A stretch of 64,000 nucleotides of DNA from Scytonema sp. UIC 10036. GTDB taxonomy: Bacteria > Cyanobacteriota > Cyanobacteriia > Cyanobacteriales > Nostocaceae. Position numbers and translations under genes: made by a program. Below the pieces are notes generated by a model. The model saw only the letters and a list, made by a program, of their open reading frames with translations, was not told the DNA's origin and ran no database searches. The first letter of the stretch is position 1; each line of letters begins with the position of its first letter. Below are positions 9,401-17,824 of the stretch, piece by piece. Location: contig NZ_WJFC01000050.1 in assembly GCF_009725235.1 (NCBI RefSeq), positions 1 to 64,000 on the forward strand. Reading direction: 5' to 3'.

Positions 9401-11572
9401 CACCATCCGCAGCATCACACGCCGCATAGTATCTCTGTACTTATCATCTGGTAAGCAGTCATATTCCTGATTTGCTTTGCGTGTCAAGGAACCAGCAACA
9501 CCACCCTCTTTGTCAAATTCAGCATCAAGTGTGAGGGCGCGATCACTACTCTCTCCAGTTTCCCATTTTTTAGCAAGTTTAATGTAGAGTTCGCTGAGTG
9601 TAAATGATAGCAAGGGCAGGGCACCAGGCATTTGCCCAACTTCATCAACTAACTTGTCTACTGGATTTCGCTCTCCCGGAAGTTGTTCAAAATAAAGTGC
9701 CATTTCTGCGGCGGGACGCTCAATCGCTTGTCGCAACTCATCGGAACGCATGGCACGGACTGGGAAGCGAGCGTGTGTCCAATGTGACTTGAGCGCCTCC
9801 AAGTTGAGAAAGCGCGGTTCAAAGTCGGAACGCAATGTCACCACTATGCTCAGTTGTGGCAGATGAGCTGCCAAAGTTGCTTCTAGCAATTTTAAGAACT
9901 GTTGCGACTCCGTAAGATTTGGTTGCTTGTTTTGCTGATCTTCTTTACTGTGAGAACTTAGGGTGATTAACTCCTCAAATTGGTCTATCACCAGTAACAG
10001 CCTGATACCAGGTCTTTGTTCGCTCCATGTCTTGACAATTTTGATAAACTCACTTGAATCGTGTAGACGTAGGCTGAGTGGATTAAGACAATTTAAAACT
10101 GCCTCTTTTAAAAGCCTTTGTTCGTTCGGAACGCGACATAAATTATTGAGTTCATCGAAATTATCGACAATTAACAACTGTTTTGCTTCCTTCGTTCCTC
10201 GCTTCCAAATGTGAGCAAGTCTCTCGAATTTATTAACTTTTTGTTCTAATCGGATAATTTCGTCTTCTTCGCTATTTATATCGCACTCATCAATTCTTTG
10301 GTTTAAAGCTGTAATTTCTTGTTGTAGAATTTCATCAATAAAATGTAAATTATCTAGTTGCTTGCTGACAACAATATCGTTATTACTAGTAATTAACAGA
10401 AGAGTCCTAGCTAAAGCTGTAAAAGGAGATTCACTAGGACGCATAGGTTTGAGAATATACCACTCTCGGGAATGATTCTGGCGCAAGTAAGGAATGAGTC
10501 CTGCTTTGACTAAGCTGGATTTACCAGAACCGGAAATTCCTAAAACAACAGTTAGCGAACTCTTAGCATTGGAAATCTTCTCATACAATTCCTTTACCAG
10601 TTCTTTTCTCCCAAAAAATAATTGTGAATGTTCTTCTTCAAAAGACTGTAATCCTCGATAAGGATTGTTTTTTTCAGTCAATTTTGGTGCGGGTTTTAAT
10701 TTTGGCTCAGCACCGGGAACTAAAAATATATATTCGCCTCGATCGTGTCTTGATAAAGTCCATATCCCTGGTGTTTGACTGTCATTAGAAGCCGTTTCTA
10801 CATGGTCGCGCAAGTAGAGATAAAGTTCTGTTGCTGTAATCACTCCATCTCCTGCTCCTTTGCCATTTTTAGCCGCAGGAATGACATCTCCTTCACCTCT
10901 TAAAGCTTTGAATAGAGCTTCTGCAAAAGGTGAGTGCTTATTGCCTCCTCGGTTATCACGGAGAATATCTAATGCTTCTTGGTTATGCGCCGCAGAAGTA
11001 ATTGCTTGCCATGCAGGAGACTTGATAAAGCGATCGTAATGTTCTTTACGAATGACTGTCGGGATAACTGTTGCTAATCTAGCAGTTGACCACCGGAAAG
11101 TTCCAGCAAAGCAACAATCAAGAATGACCAACAAGTGACGACAGGAGAGTGCGCTCAAACATTCGTGTAACTTCTGCATGGGGAGCAGATTTTTATTGTT
11201 TTCTAAATCTGCATCCTGCGGTACGAGACAGCCCGCAGGTCCTTTATCGCTATCTCGTGCTATTCCATGTCCCGCAAAGTAGAAGAGTAATCGATCGTCT
11301 TTTGTGAGCTGAATTTCTTTGGGTAGTTTTTCCTCAAGCAGGGTTAATAAGTTCTTTAGTGTTGGTTTACACTCAGTCTCATCAGTCATTAAAATGACTT
11401 CATCATATTGATGTTCTTTAGCTAATATCTGCGCTAGCACCTCAGCATCACGTCTAGCTGTCTGTAGCTTGGGAATTTTATTTTGATAATCATTTATGCC
11501 AATAACAACTGCCAAACTGCGCTTGAAACTTGTGATTTTTTGTGCTTTGACTAGTGTATTTGTTTGGCTCAT
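6452..11572 (-). CDS. Caspase-like peptidase, STAND NTPase and 16 WD40 repeats in one protein
   Basis: A giant protein of about 1,706 residues. From the N-terminus: a C14 caspase-like domain with His in FYFAGHG (about 102) and Cys in VILDCCFAG (about 153); a linker; a STAND-type NTPase beginning NPYRGLQSFEEEHSQLFFGR with P-loop GISGSGKSS (about 345-353) and a Walker B-like LLLVIDQFEEL; a winged-helix/ARM-like part; one transmembrane segment (WSIAIGVILGLGGLTVFAL, about 930-950); then 16 WD40 repeats and a short helical tail. In this family the WD40 sensor is thought to hold the NTPase inactive until a ligand triggers oligomerisation and the protease. I prefer the ATG at 11572 (MSQTN) over 11623 because of AGGT upstream. 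It lies 124 bp downstream of a second caspase gene on the same strand. Confidence 0.9.
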   Translation of the reverse strand: MSQTNTLVKAQKITSFKRSLAVVIGINDYQNKIPKLQTARRDAEVLAQILAKEHQYDEVILMTDETECKPTLKNLLTLLEEKLPKEIQLTKDDRLLFYFAGHGIARDSDKGPAGCLVPQDADLENNKNLLPMQKLHECLSALSCRHLLVILDCCFAGTFRWSTARLATVIPTVIRKEHYDRFIKSPAWQAITSAAHNQEALDILRDNRGGNKHSPFAEALFKALRGEGDVIPAAKNGKGAGDGVITATELYLYLRDHVETASNDSQTPGIWTLSRHDRGEYIFLVPGAEPKLKPAPKLTEKNNPYRGLQSFEEEHSQLFFGRKELVKELYEKISNAKSSLTVVLGISGSGKSSLVKAGLIPYLRQNHSREWYILKPMRPSESPFTALARTLLLITSNNDIVVSKQLDNLHFIDEILQQEITALNQRIDECDINSEEDEIIRLEQKVNKFERLAHIWKRGTKEAKQLLIVDNFDELNNLCRVPNEQRLLKEAVLNCLNPLSLRLHDSSEFIKIVKTWSEQRPGIRLLLVIDQFEELITLSSHSKEDQQNKQPNLTESQQFLKLLEATLAAHLPQLSIVVTLRSDFEPRFLNLEALKSHWTHARFPVRAMRSDELRQAIERPAAEMALYFEQLPGERNPVDKLVDEVGQMPGALPLLSFTLSELYIKLAKKWETGESSDRALTLDAEFDKEGGVAGSLTRKANQEYDCLPDDKYRDTMRRVMLRMVTVEGGESARRRVPLSELVYADKYDPSKRDDEENKRVELVLKRLIDARLVVSGQETGEAYVEPAHDFLVRSWDKLQKWQQQEQEDLALQRRLTPNALEWKNKEQSASVLGKAEPVLSWFDKKIDSTEDWFSKIRKDTQERQQEKKTQFLWNGNPYLEVLKKKLKSADYWFNQIESDFVQRSIWQRRRNVNLRWSIAIGVILGLGGLTVFALNQRNTAIARQLAAQAQLIRDQQFFLLPRSVLLSVEAMRRFPSLEADQALRSGLALLPRSVANMSHEDEVNAVAFSPDGKYLATASDDNTARVWNAASGKEVFLLKHEDKVNAVAFSPDGKYLATASDDNTARVWNAASGKEVFLLKHNPDEITNVTNITFSPDGKYLTTSDRDKTVKVWNATNGKEVFRLKLEYVGDDVVFSPNSKYLVTAGSDNAAWVWEVTSGKQVTRLQHEGRVSSVDFSPDGKYLATASWDKTAKVWEATSGKEIIRIRHDATLSVVAFSPDGKYLVTASGTYAGVLTAKDYVTRVLETTSGREVARMQNETLVSAVDFSPDSKYLATVSKDARVWELASGKEVVRLKPEDRVSAVAFSPDGKYLATGSEDKTSQLWEFTTGWEGISVKHEYAAISPDGKYVATVGGDFIIRVWETTTGREVTNMKHEADIWRIAFSPDGKYLATADEDKTTRVWEANSGKEVSRMQHEDRVWNIAFSPDGKYLATSYENNIAQVWQVTSGQEVVRLKDYAVESIAFSPDGKYLATLGSNIVRVWEVTTGKEATRLEYQIEQEFEGGGYGGTNLVTFSSDGKYLIAAKDSSGEAQVWEVFSGKIIARLKHKAFLREATVSPNEKYVATAGDDSIARVWEVSSGKEVIRLKHDRYDVWGIAFSPNSKYVATAGADYTARVWEVSSGREVIRLKHEAETYSVTFSPDSKYLITESTNQVVRVWSLSQEDLIADACSRLTRNLSREEWQQYLGAGIPLLDRYRKTCQNLPE
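8331..8576 (-). repeat. Tandem 123-bp duplication of a WD40 repeat
   Basis: Two almost identical 123-bp copies (8331-8453 and 8454-8576) encode WD40 repeats 1 and 2 of the caspase-WD40 protein. They differ at only a few bases, while the other repeats have diverged widely. This points to a recent in-frame duplication or gene conversion. Confidence 0.9.
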
Positions 11573-11696
11573 AGTTGCGTACCTAGTTTGTGGGAATACT
11601 TTTGTATGGCTTTTACCAAACAAAAAAAAGCAAGTATTACAGAATCAGGAATTTTGGTTTTGACTACAGATTAACGAATGCAAAGCGAGGCTCTAT

Positions 11697-13802
11697 TTAA
11701 GTCGCTATTACCTTTACGGTAACCTGTTTTGTCGTCCATCCACGACTGGGATCGGCAACAACTTGTACATTTCTACTTGTAGTAGGTTGGTCATCAGCGC
11801 CCACAGCAGCCAAGAGTTCTTCTAATTGATTTCTGGGTGCTTTAAGTCCTCTAGTGCTACTAGAAGGAATTGGTTGGTCAAGGGATGGTAACTCCAGCCA
11901 TCGGAAATTAGCTTGCCCAACTGTGGTAAACACTTTAAATATGTCTGTTCCTTCTTGATATCCAGATGGAAGACTCATTTTGAGTGGAATACATTCTTCT
12001 TGTCCTGGGTCAAAAGGGACAAAATTTGCATTGTCTCCGAGTATGTCGAGTTGGAAAATTGACCAATCGGAACTTAAAGCTAATACAACTACATTGAGAA
12101 CTTGGGAAGACTCATTGCGGATACGTAAAAAGACAGTTTCCCCTGCTCGTACACTAGGGTTACTCAAGTCATCAAATGGCTGGGGGGATGGTTGCCGATT
12201 TTGTCTATAATTAGCTTGCTTGCCAACTAATTCAACGATAAGTTTTTTTGTTAGAGTCGTCCCAAAATTATCCAATTCCTCTGTAGCTTTGTACTTAGTC
12301 AGATGCACCAGGCGTTTCACCAACTGAGTTGCTGCATCAGTTTCGCCTACCTTTAATGGGGGTTGTAAATTCGGCAAAGGCTGACCTGTTGGCTCACAAA
12401 TTTCGTATTCACCAAATTTATTGATAGAAACTTGGTAATCAGCGACTTCTTGCTCGGTAACTAATTTTACCCAGCCATTCCCTGAAGCTGCGATCGCAAC
12501 TGCTTGCAAAGCTGCTTGTTGATTGATTTCTTTTGGTGGTAAGTCCTCTAATTTTGTATTCTCTGGAGTACATTCAACTAAACGGATTCCCCGCATCAAA
12601 TCTACGGGTGCTCCTATAATGACCGCATTAGCCCCTGGCTCAATTTCTCCTGTATGCAGTGTCTTAATAACTTCTGCCCAAGCATCAGTGACACCAACTT
12701 CTATAACTTCAGCTATAGCTAAGTGCTTGTCTGACTGAGTAATATCCTTGATTTCACGTGGGTAAATAGCAAACAGAGAACCTGACTCCACACCTTGGGC
12801 TATACCAGCATTTAATTTAACTTGGACTGGATGAGAAGTTGCATCGACTTGCATCACCGTGGCAGTATACTGGAGGGATTCATAGCTGTTGCCGAAAACC
12901 AAACGGTTACCCTCACCCATTAGCATGGGCGTTTGTTGCTGAAACTGACTGTGGATTTTGGCATTGATACGTGAGTAGAGTTCGTTATAAGTCAAATCCA
13001 CACTGCGGTTCTGTAGGGAATCCAACAACCAATAAGTTAAAGCTCCATTACGCTCAAAACCGTTAAAGGCATACTCATAAGCAGATTCCGACGGACGACA
13101 AGCCGCTAGCAAAACGTAATCTTTAACCAACGGAAGCATCCCACCTACAGCAGCAGCATTACGAGTTCCTCCTGTTAAGTTTTGCCAAGTCGTCACCAAC
13201 TCCCAAGACGATGCGACTAAACTTTCTGTTGGTCTTGGTGTTGTGTCAACAGTGTTTGTGTCAGCGCCACGAATATCAGAATCTCCAGCTCGCGTTGCTC
13301 CTCCAGAATGACAGCTATCTAACACAACTGTGACGACTAACCCTTTACTCACCATCTTTTGCAAAAGCGCCGCTAACTCCAAGTCGCGAAGATAACGAGA
13401 TGTTGGCTTACCAATATCAAGGGGAACAAGGGCTTCATCAAATCCTTTTTCTCGCTTGAGTTCTGGATAAATTGTGACTGCACGTCCCCCGTGACCGGAG
13501 TAGTGAATGTAAACTTGGTCACCTGATTGCGCCATTGAAGTGACTTCCTGAAACATTTTGACAGTATTCTCGTAAGTTGGCCATTTTGAAGGTGGCTCGA
13601 ATGGCTCACCAGAATCGTCAACATTGGAAGCTGTCAGCTTATAAATTTGCTCTGTTGGGAGATTAAACTGGCGCTTTAGGAAAGCTTCCACATGGTTAAT
13701 ATCATGCACGCATCCCTTAAGGCTTCTATAAGAAGCACCATCTGGTAATTTGTTAGGTAGATAACAATCAATACCTACTAGCAAAGCGTACAAGGAGCTC
13801 AT
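11697..13802 (-). CDS. Caspase-family peptidase with C-terminal DUF4384-like domain
   Basis: A 701-residue C14 (metacaspase/orthocaspase-like) protein. The N-terminal domain starts SLYALLVGIDCYLP and carries the catalytic dyad His104 (YIHYSGHGG) and Cys164 (VVLDSCHSGG). The middle part is beta-rich. The C-terminal part (VFLRIRNESSQVLNVVVLAL, then WSIFQLD) resembles DUF4384, often attached to cyanobacterial caspases. No signal peptide or membrane segment is obvious. It is on the same strand and just upstream of the caspase-STAND-WD40 gene, so the two may form an operon and a protease cascade; that link is inference. Confidence 0.88.
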   Translation of the reverse strand: MSSLYALLVGIDCYLPNKLPDGASYRSLKGCVHDINHVEAFLKRQFNLPTEQIYKLTASNVDDSGEPFEPPSKWPTYENTVKMFQEVTSMAQSGDQVYIHYSGHGGRAVTIYPELKREKGFDEALVPLDIGKPTSRYLRDLELAALLQKMVSKGLVVTVVLDSCHSGGATRAGDSDIRGADTNTVDTTPRPTESLVASSWELVTTWQNLTGGTRNAAAVGGMLPLVKDYVLLAACRPSESAYEYAFNGFERNGALTYWLLDSLQNRSVDLTYNELYSRINAKIHSQFQQQTPMLMGEGNRLVFGNSYESLQYTATVMQVDATSHPVQVKLNAGIAQGVESGSLFAIYPREIKDITQSDKHLAIAEVIEVGVTDAWAEVIKTLHTGEIEPGANAVIIGAPVDLMRGIRLVECTPENTKLEDLPPKEINQQAALQAVAIAASGNGWVKLVTEQEVADYQVSINKFGEYEICEPTGQPLPNLQPPLKVGETDAATQLVKRLVHLTKYKATEELDNFGTTLTKKLIVELVGKQANYRQNRQPSPQPFDDLSNPSVRAGETVFLRIRNESSQVLNVVVLALSSDWSIFQLDILGDNANFVPFDPGQEECIPLKMSLPSGYQEGTDIFKVFTTVGQANFRWLELPSLDQPIPSSSTRGLKAPRNQLEELLAAVGADDQPTTSRNVQVVADPSRGWTTKQVTVKVIAT

Positions 13803-14304
13803 TTGTTAATCACCTATAGACGTTTTCAAGGGTAGGTGTAGGCAAAACCGACTTATTGAGTTGTATATTCTTATAGGTGCAAGCTCAATCAACTTATGCA
13901 CTTACCACTATGGCTGAAAGATTAGTAACTAGAGATGTCTTGCCCTAGCTTACCATTGAGAGGAGCGCCATGATACGAATCATGGTCAGACGACTCGCAT
14001 GATTTTTAACTGCTTTCGACTTTTAAAACCCTCTTACAAGGAAAATAACGGCGAAAACTTACTATGTACCTTACTTTCTTCCACTGGTATTGGAACCGGA
14101 TTGCGGAAAAGAACAAGAGTGTCTGGTAGACAGTAGGGTAAAACTGCCAGTTATACGGTAAAGATTTTTGATTGTTCTGTCAATGAAGGAGTGCGTTTGT
14201 CTTTCTTGTCTAATGGACGATAGAGTAAAATGCAATTTTTTGCTTTTTGAACATTTTTTATATTATAAAAATTATTGAGAATTTTTTCTATTACCAAATT
14301 TCAA
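13803..14304. other. Non-coding upstream region of the caspase pair
   Basis: No credible reading frame was found. This stretch should hold the promoter of the minus-strand caspase genes, but I could not choose a convincing -35/-10 pair. Confidence 0.5.
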
Positions 14305-14414
14305 CTGGACAACTGCCCAATTCTGACTGGACAACCGCCCAATTCTAACTGGACAATCGCCCAATTCCGGCTGGACAACTGCTCAATTCCGGCTGGACAA
14401 TGACCAAATTTTTC
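14305..14414. repeat. Five 22-bp direct repeats (CTGGACAA...CCCAATTC)
   Basis: Units beginning CTGGACAA start at 14305, 14327, 14349, 14371 and 14393, an exact 22-bp period. The consensus is CTGGACAAYYGCCCAATTC followed by three variable bases; the last copy has diverged. There are no spacers, so it is not CRISPR. A 22-bp period is about two helical turns, which would place protein sites on one face of DNA. It could be an operator array, iterons or a repeat expansion. Confidence 0.85.
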
Positions 14415-14606
14415 TACTATAGCGCCAATTTCTTAATAGTTATTGACAAATAGTTTTATTTGTATTTTAAAGAAAAATTCATTTTATATGAAACATTTGG
14501 GAAATCATTTCTGGCGATTTTCCTGCTCCTGACGCTACACGATCACCTAAAGGCTTAACGGAGTACAAAGGATGCAAATTGTTTGGAATTGATAAGCATG
14601 AAATTC

Positions 14607-15041
14607 TCACCAATAAAAACTGCAATCAACCGGTTCTCTCCTCATAGGGTCAAGTATTTCTTCAAGAATAGGTTTAGGCGGAACAGCCATGTACATTGCA
14701 TCACCTCGATACACATATTCTGGAAAATCATAAGGATTAAAAACACCGTAAGGCATGGTTTTAGAAGAAATCATATCAGCCTGAAGACGTGTGCAGTACT
14801 TGAGTCGGAAATCAATCCGCATCTCACCATGAATATCAATCCAGATATGTTTAGGTGATTGCCATTTTTGATAAGATACCCTTCCGACAAAAACCTCATA
14901 AGGAATATCTATTTCTGCTAATACTGTAATAATTACTCTGGCTAGATCCTGACAATCCAGATGCTTCATAGCTGCATAAGGGGCAAGAATGGTTTGCAGC
15001 ACTTCGCAGGGGCTATTAGCAGGCAGATTCTTTTTCTTCAT
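14607..15041 (-). CDS. Transglutaminase-like hypothetical protein
   Basis: A protein of about 144 residues. Start chosen at the ATG at 15041, which has AAGGA a few bases upstream; the longer frame would need TTG at 15059. It contains MKHLDCQDLARVIITVLAEI, then KHIWIDIHGEMRIDFRLKYC. The spaced Cys, His and Asp resemble the Cys-His-Asp triad of transglutaminase-like folds, where a CxDxA helix is followed by an HxWxE/D strand. This is a pattern match only. It is divergent from the restriction gene and stands alone. Confidence 0.5.
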   Translation of the reverse strand: MKKKNLPANSPCEVLQTILAPYAAMKHLDCQDLARVIITVLAEIDIPYEVFVGRVSYQKWQSPKHIWIDIHGEMRIDFRLKYCTRLQADMISSKTMPYGVFNPYDFPEYVYRGDAMYMAVPPKPILEEILDPMRREPVDCSFYW

Positions 15042-15090
15042 GTGTTTCCTTATGAGCAAGAAAAACTGTTCTTAGCCCTTAGAAAGATAA

Positions 15091-15180
15091 ATGTCTCAAC
15101 CCACAACAGGTTTTGATGATACCCTAGTTAGGACAATTCTTATTTTAGCCGCAAATCCGACAGGTACATCTCATTCCTCA
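15091..15180 (+). pseudogene. N-terminal scrap of a CHAT-type protein
   Basis: The frame from 15091 encodes VRTILILAANPTGTS, which closely resembles the start of the CHAT-TIR protein in this window (KKILILSANPKDTS). After about 30 codons it runs into unrelated sequence and then the restriction gene in another frame. It is probably the residue of a deleted CHAT gene. Confidence 0.45.
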
Positions 15181-15219
15181 ACCATTAAATGCACCTTGCC
15201 ATGTTATTGTAAAAAAAGA
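15179..15219. repeat. Dispersed repeat of about 40 bp, copy A
   Basis: The block CAACCATTAAATGCACC followed by TTGCCATGTTATTG and an A-run closely matches 29057-29096, with about three substitutions and one indel. Both copies end just before a gene boundary: here 9 bp before the restriction gene start, and in copy B just past a stop codon of another gene. Confidence 0.75.
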
Positions 15220-15227
15220 GGAAACCA

Positions 15228-16190
15228 GTGCCAATCAATGCCGACAAACCACACTTGTGGAAGCAAGATATTGCCCAATCTGTAGACCTTTATAATAGTT
15301 GGTTCATGGAGTTCGCCCCAAGTGCCTACCGCGACACTCGTATTACCACAACTCAACAAGTCGAATCAGCCTTAGCAACGACTGCTAATCTAACTAACAT
15401 CACGCCCACTGTACTGCGTCAACATCCATCTATTCTGCCCATACTACGCATGGCGACAGCACCACCTTTAGCCCGCGACCGTCTCATAGGTTTAGCTGGC
15501 GTGTTACCCAATCTTGTTAAAAACATGGAAGAGAAAAGCAGGATTCCTCCACGGATGGACAGTGGATTAGTAGATGCTGAATTGATGAAAATTGGTCAAA
15601 TTATTACACGGCTAGCTGATAAAGACATTTTTCCTTGGTTGGAGAATGGATTAGAACCGACTGAAACACAAGTCCATCGAGCTGCGACAATTGTTGCAGA
15701 CCGTCTTTGTGGTGCGTTGACTGACCCAATTGTTCGCAATGCTCAAGAGCGAAGACAGCTGGCATTGATTCGGCAGTGGTTGGAGCAGCGCGGCTACTCA
15801 TATGTTAGAGGAGGAGCGGGGTTAAGTTTTGAGACGATACAACCCGGTACTTTCTCGTTTCGCCTCAATATTCCTGTCAGTTTACAATCTGGCAGCAAAC
15901 AGGTTAATATCCCGATTGATATTGTCATCATGCCACTTCAATCTAACCCCGGTGATTTACCGCTACTGATTGAAGCAAAATCTGCTGGCGATTATACTAA
16001 TCCTAATAAAAGACGCAAAGAGGAAGCTGTAAAAATTGCTCAATTGAGGCTTAATTACGGTAACAATGTCCGTTTTATTCTATTCCTTTGCGGTTATTTT
16101 GACAGTGGCTACTTGGGTTATGAAGCTGCGGAGGGGATTGACTGGGTGTGGGAACATCGTATTGATGACTTGGCATTATTTGGAGTATGA
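15228..16190 (+). CDS. XamI-family type II restriction endonuclease
   Basis: A 320-residue protein starting at GTG 15228, with GAGG six bases upstream. The opening PINADKPHLWKQDIAQSVDL and the central RDRLIGLAGVLPNLVKNMEE are, as far as I recognise them, characteristic of the RE_XamI family. XamI cuts GTCGAC, so that is the expected but unproven target. A PD-(D/E)xK core is visible as VNIPIDIVIMP, then PLLIEAKSAGD (about residues 225-260), giving D and ExK. The stop overlaps the methyltransferase start (ATGA), typical of a co-translated restriction-modification pair. Confidence 0.8.
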   Translation: MPINADKPHLWKQDIAQSVDLYNSWFMEFAPSAYRDTRITTTQQVESALATTANLTNITPTVLRQHPSILPILRMATAPPLARDRLIGLAGVLPNLVKNMEEKSRIPPRMDSGLVDAELMKIGQIITRLADKDIFPWLENGLEPTETQVHRAATIVADRLCGALTDPIVRNAQERRQLALIRQWLEQRGYSYVRGGAGLSFETIQPGTFSFRLNIPVSLQSGSKQVNIPIDIVIMPLQSNPGDLPLLIEAKSAGDYTNPNKRRKEEAVKIAQLRLNYGNNVRFILFLCGYFDSGYLGYEAAEGIDWVWEHRIDDLALFGV

Positions 16191-17746
16191 CTGCAACGAC
16201 AGCGATTGAACAAAGACGAGCGTTATTACAAAAACAACTTGATGAAGCCAAAACTCAAATTGAGCGGAACAAGCTGGGTCAGTTTGCCACACCAACTGAT
16301 TTGGCAACAGATATTTTAGAATATGCCAAGTCACTTTTACCATCTGACCTCAAAATCCGTTTTCTAGACCCAGCTTTTGGTACTGGCTCCTTCTACTCCG
16401 CTTTGTTACGGGTATTTCCAGCGTCACAAATTGTTTCAGCAGTTGGATACGAGATCGATCCCTATTATGGTGATGAAGCAATTAAACTTTGGGGTAACAC
16501 ACCACTTAAGTTAAAAATCGCTGACTTTACCCAGGTTACACCTCTTAGCAGCAATGAAGCTCTAGCTAATTTGCTCATTTGCAATCCACCCTATGTCCGA
16601 CATCATCACTTGAGTAAAGTTGAGAAGCTGCGGTTGCACAATAAAACTTCGCAGACAACTGGTATAAAGCTAAGTGGGTTAGCCGGACTCTACTGCCACT
16701 TCTTGTGTATTTCAGATGCGTGGATGGCTGAAAATGCTCTTGCGGGATGGCTAATACCCAGTGGATTTATGGATGTGAATTATGGACAGCAAATTAAAGA
16801 GTACCTGCTCAATCGTGTCACTTTGCTGCGTATTCATCGCTTTTATCCAAAAGATGTGCAGTTTGAAGACGCATTGGTGTCATCAGCAGTAGTTTGGTTC
16901 AAGAAGGCTTTGCCACCAACCCATCATACTGTTGAATTTACCTACGGCGGGAGTTTGGCTTCCCCACTCGTTCGAGAGCAGGTTTTGGTGGATGTTTTAC
17001 GCTCAACAGCTAAGTGGACTCGGTTTGGAGGAGCGTCTGGTAGCCCCAGTTCCAATTTCAAGCCCGTGTTGCTTCAGGATTTATTTACCATCAAACGCGG
17101 TTTGGCAACGGGTGCTAACAATTTCTTTGTGCTGACACCAAAGCAAGTTTCTCAACACCAACTCCCGACTGAGTTTTTAAAACCAATTCTACCCAGTCCG
17201 CGATTTTTATCAGTTGATGAGATTGAAGCTGATAGCGCTGGAAATCCAGTTTTAGACCGCCAGCTATTCCTGATTCGGTGCGATTTGCCTAATTTTGAGG
17301 TGGAAGCGAAGTATCCTGCGCTTTGGAAATATCTTCAACTGGGAGTCAAAAATGGAATTAGCGATCGCTATCTATGCAAACATCGCTCACCTTGGTACTT
17401 GCAGGAAAACCGACCCCCCTCACCATTCCTTTGCACCTACATGGGACGTATTGATACCCATCGGGCAAAACCTTTTCGATTTATCCTGAATCACTCAATG
17501 GCGACAGCAACTAACGTCTACTTGATGTTGTATCCCAAACCTGCTTTGGCTGATGCACTGTCAAAGAAGCCAGAACTGTTTAAGAAGATATGGTTGGCGC
17601 TCAATGAAATTAAGAGTGAAACGTTGATAGGTGAGGGTCGAGTGTATGGCGGTGGATTGCATAAGCTGGAGCCGAAGGAACTAGGGCTAGCTCCGGCAGA
17701 TAAAATTTTTGAGGTTTTGAACCAGTATCAAGCGATGGGTCTGTAA
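16187..17746 (+). CDS. N6-adenine DNA methyltransferase of the XamI-like system
   Basis: A 519-residue amino-methyltransferase. Motif I for S-adenosylmethionine binding is FLDPAFGTGSF (about 60-70) and catalytic motif IV is NPPYVRHHH (about 130), the NPPY form used by N6-adenine enzymes of the Eco57I/TaqI group. The first 30 residues contain the RNKLGQFATPTDLA segment common to this group. The C-terminal half would be the target recognition domain. It overlaps the endonuclease gene by 4 bp and protects the host from it. It is convergent with the STAND-WD40 gene. Confidence 0.9.
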   Translation: MTATTAIEQRRALLQKQLDEAKTQIERNKLGQFATPTDLATDILEYAKSLLPSDLKIRFLDPAFGTGSFYSALLRVFPASQIVSAVGYEIDPYYGDEAIKLWGNTPLKLKIADFTQVTPLSSNEALANLLICNPPYVRHHHLSKVEKLRLHNKTSQTTGIKLSGLAGLYCHFLCISDAWMAENALAGWLIPSGFMDVNYGQQIKEYLLNRVTLLRIHRFYPKDVQFEDALVSSAVVWFKKALPPTHHTVEFTYGGSLASPLVREQVLVDVLRSTAKWTRFGGASGSPSSNFKPVLLQDLFTIKRGLATGANNFFVLTPKQVSQHQLPTEFLKPILPSPRFLSVDEIEADSAGNPVLDRQLFLIRCDLPNFEVEAKYPALWKYLQLGVKNGISDRYLCKHRSPWYLQENRPPSPFLCTYMGRIDTHRAKPFRFILNHSMATATNVYLMLYPKPALADALSKKPELFKKIWLALNEIKSETLIGEGRVYGGGLHKLEPKELGLAPADKIFEVLNQYQAMGL

Positions 17747-17749
17747 GCC

Positions 17750-17783
17750 ACAAAGTTAACCAAGTAGATTTCTTCAACTTTGT
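17750..17783. terminator. Weak hairpin between convergent genes
   Basis: Arms ACAAAGTT (17750-17757) and AACTTTGT (17776-17783) flank an 18-nt loop between the methyltransferase and the convergent STAND-WD40 gene. The stem is AT-rich with a long loop, so a terminator role is only possible. Confidence 0.3.
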
Positions 17784-17824
17784 CCGTTTTCTATTGAAAT
17801 GCCATAACAACTCTAACTTTACCC

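Noticed and set aside
14305..14414. CRISPR array
   Set aside because: The repeats are contiguous without spacers and there are no cas genes nearby. No other array was seen in the window.
15091..15285. 64-codon plus-strand ORF before the restriction gene
   Set aside because: Only the first 30 codons look like protein (a CHAT start); the rest runs out of frame into the restriction gene.
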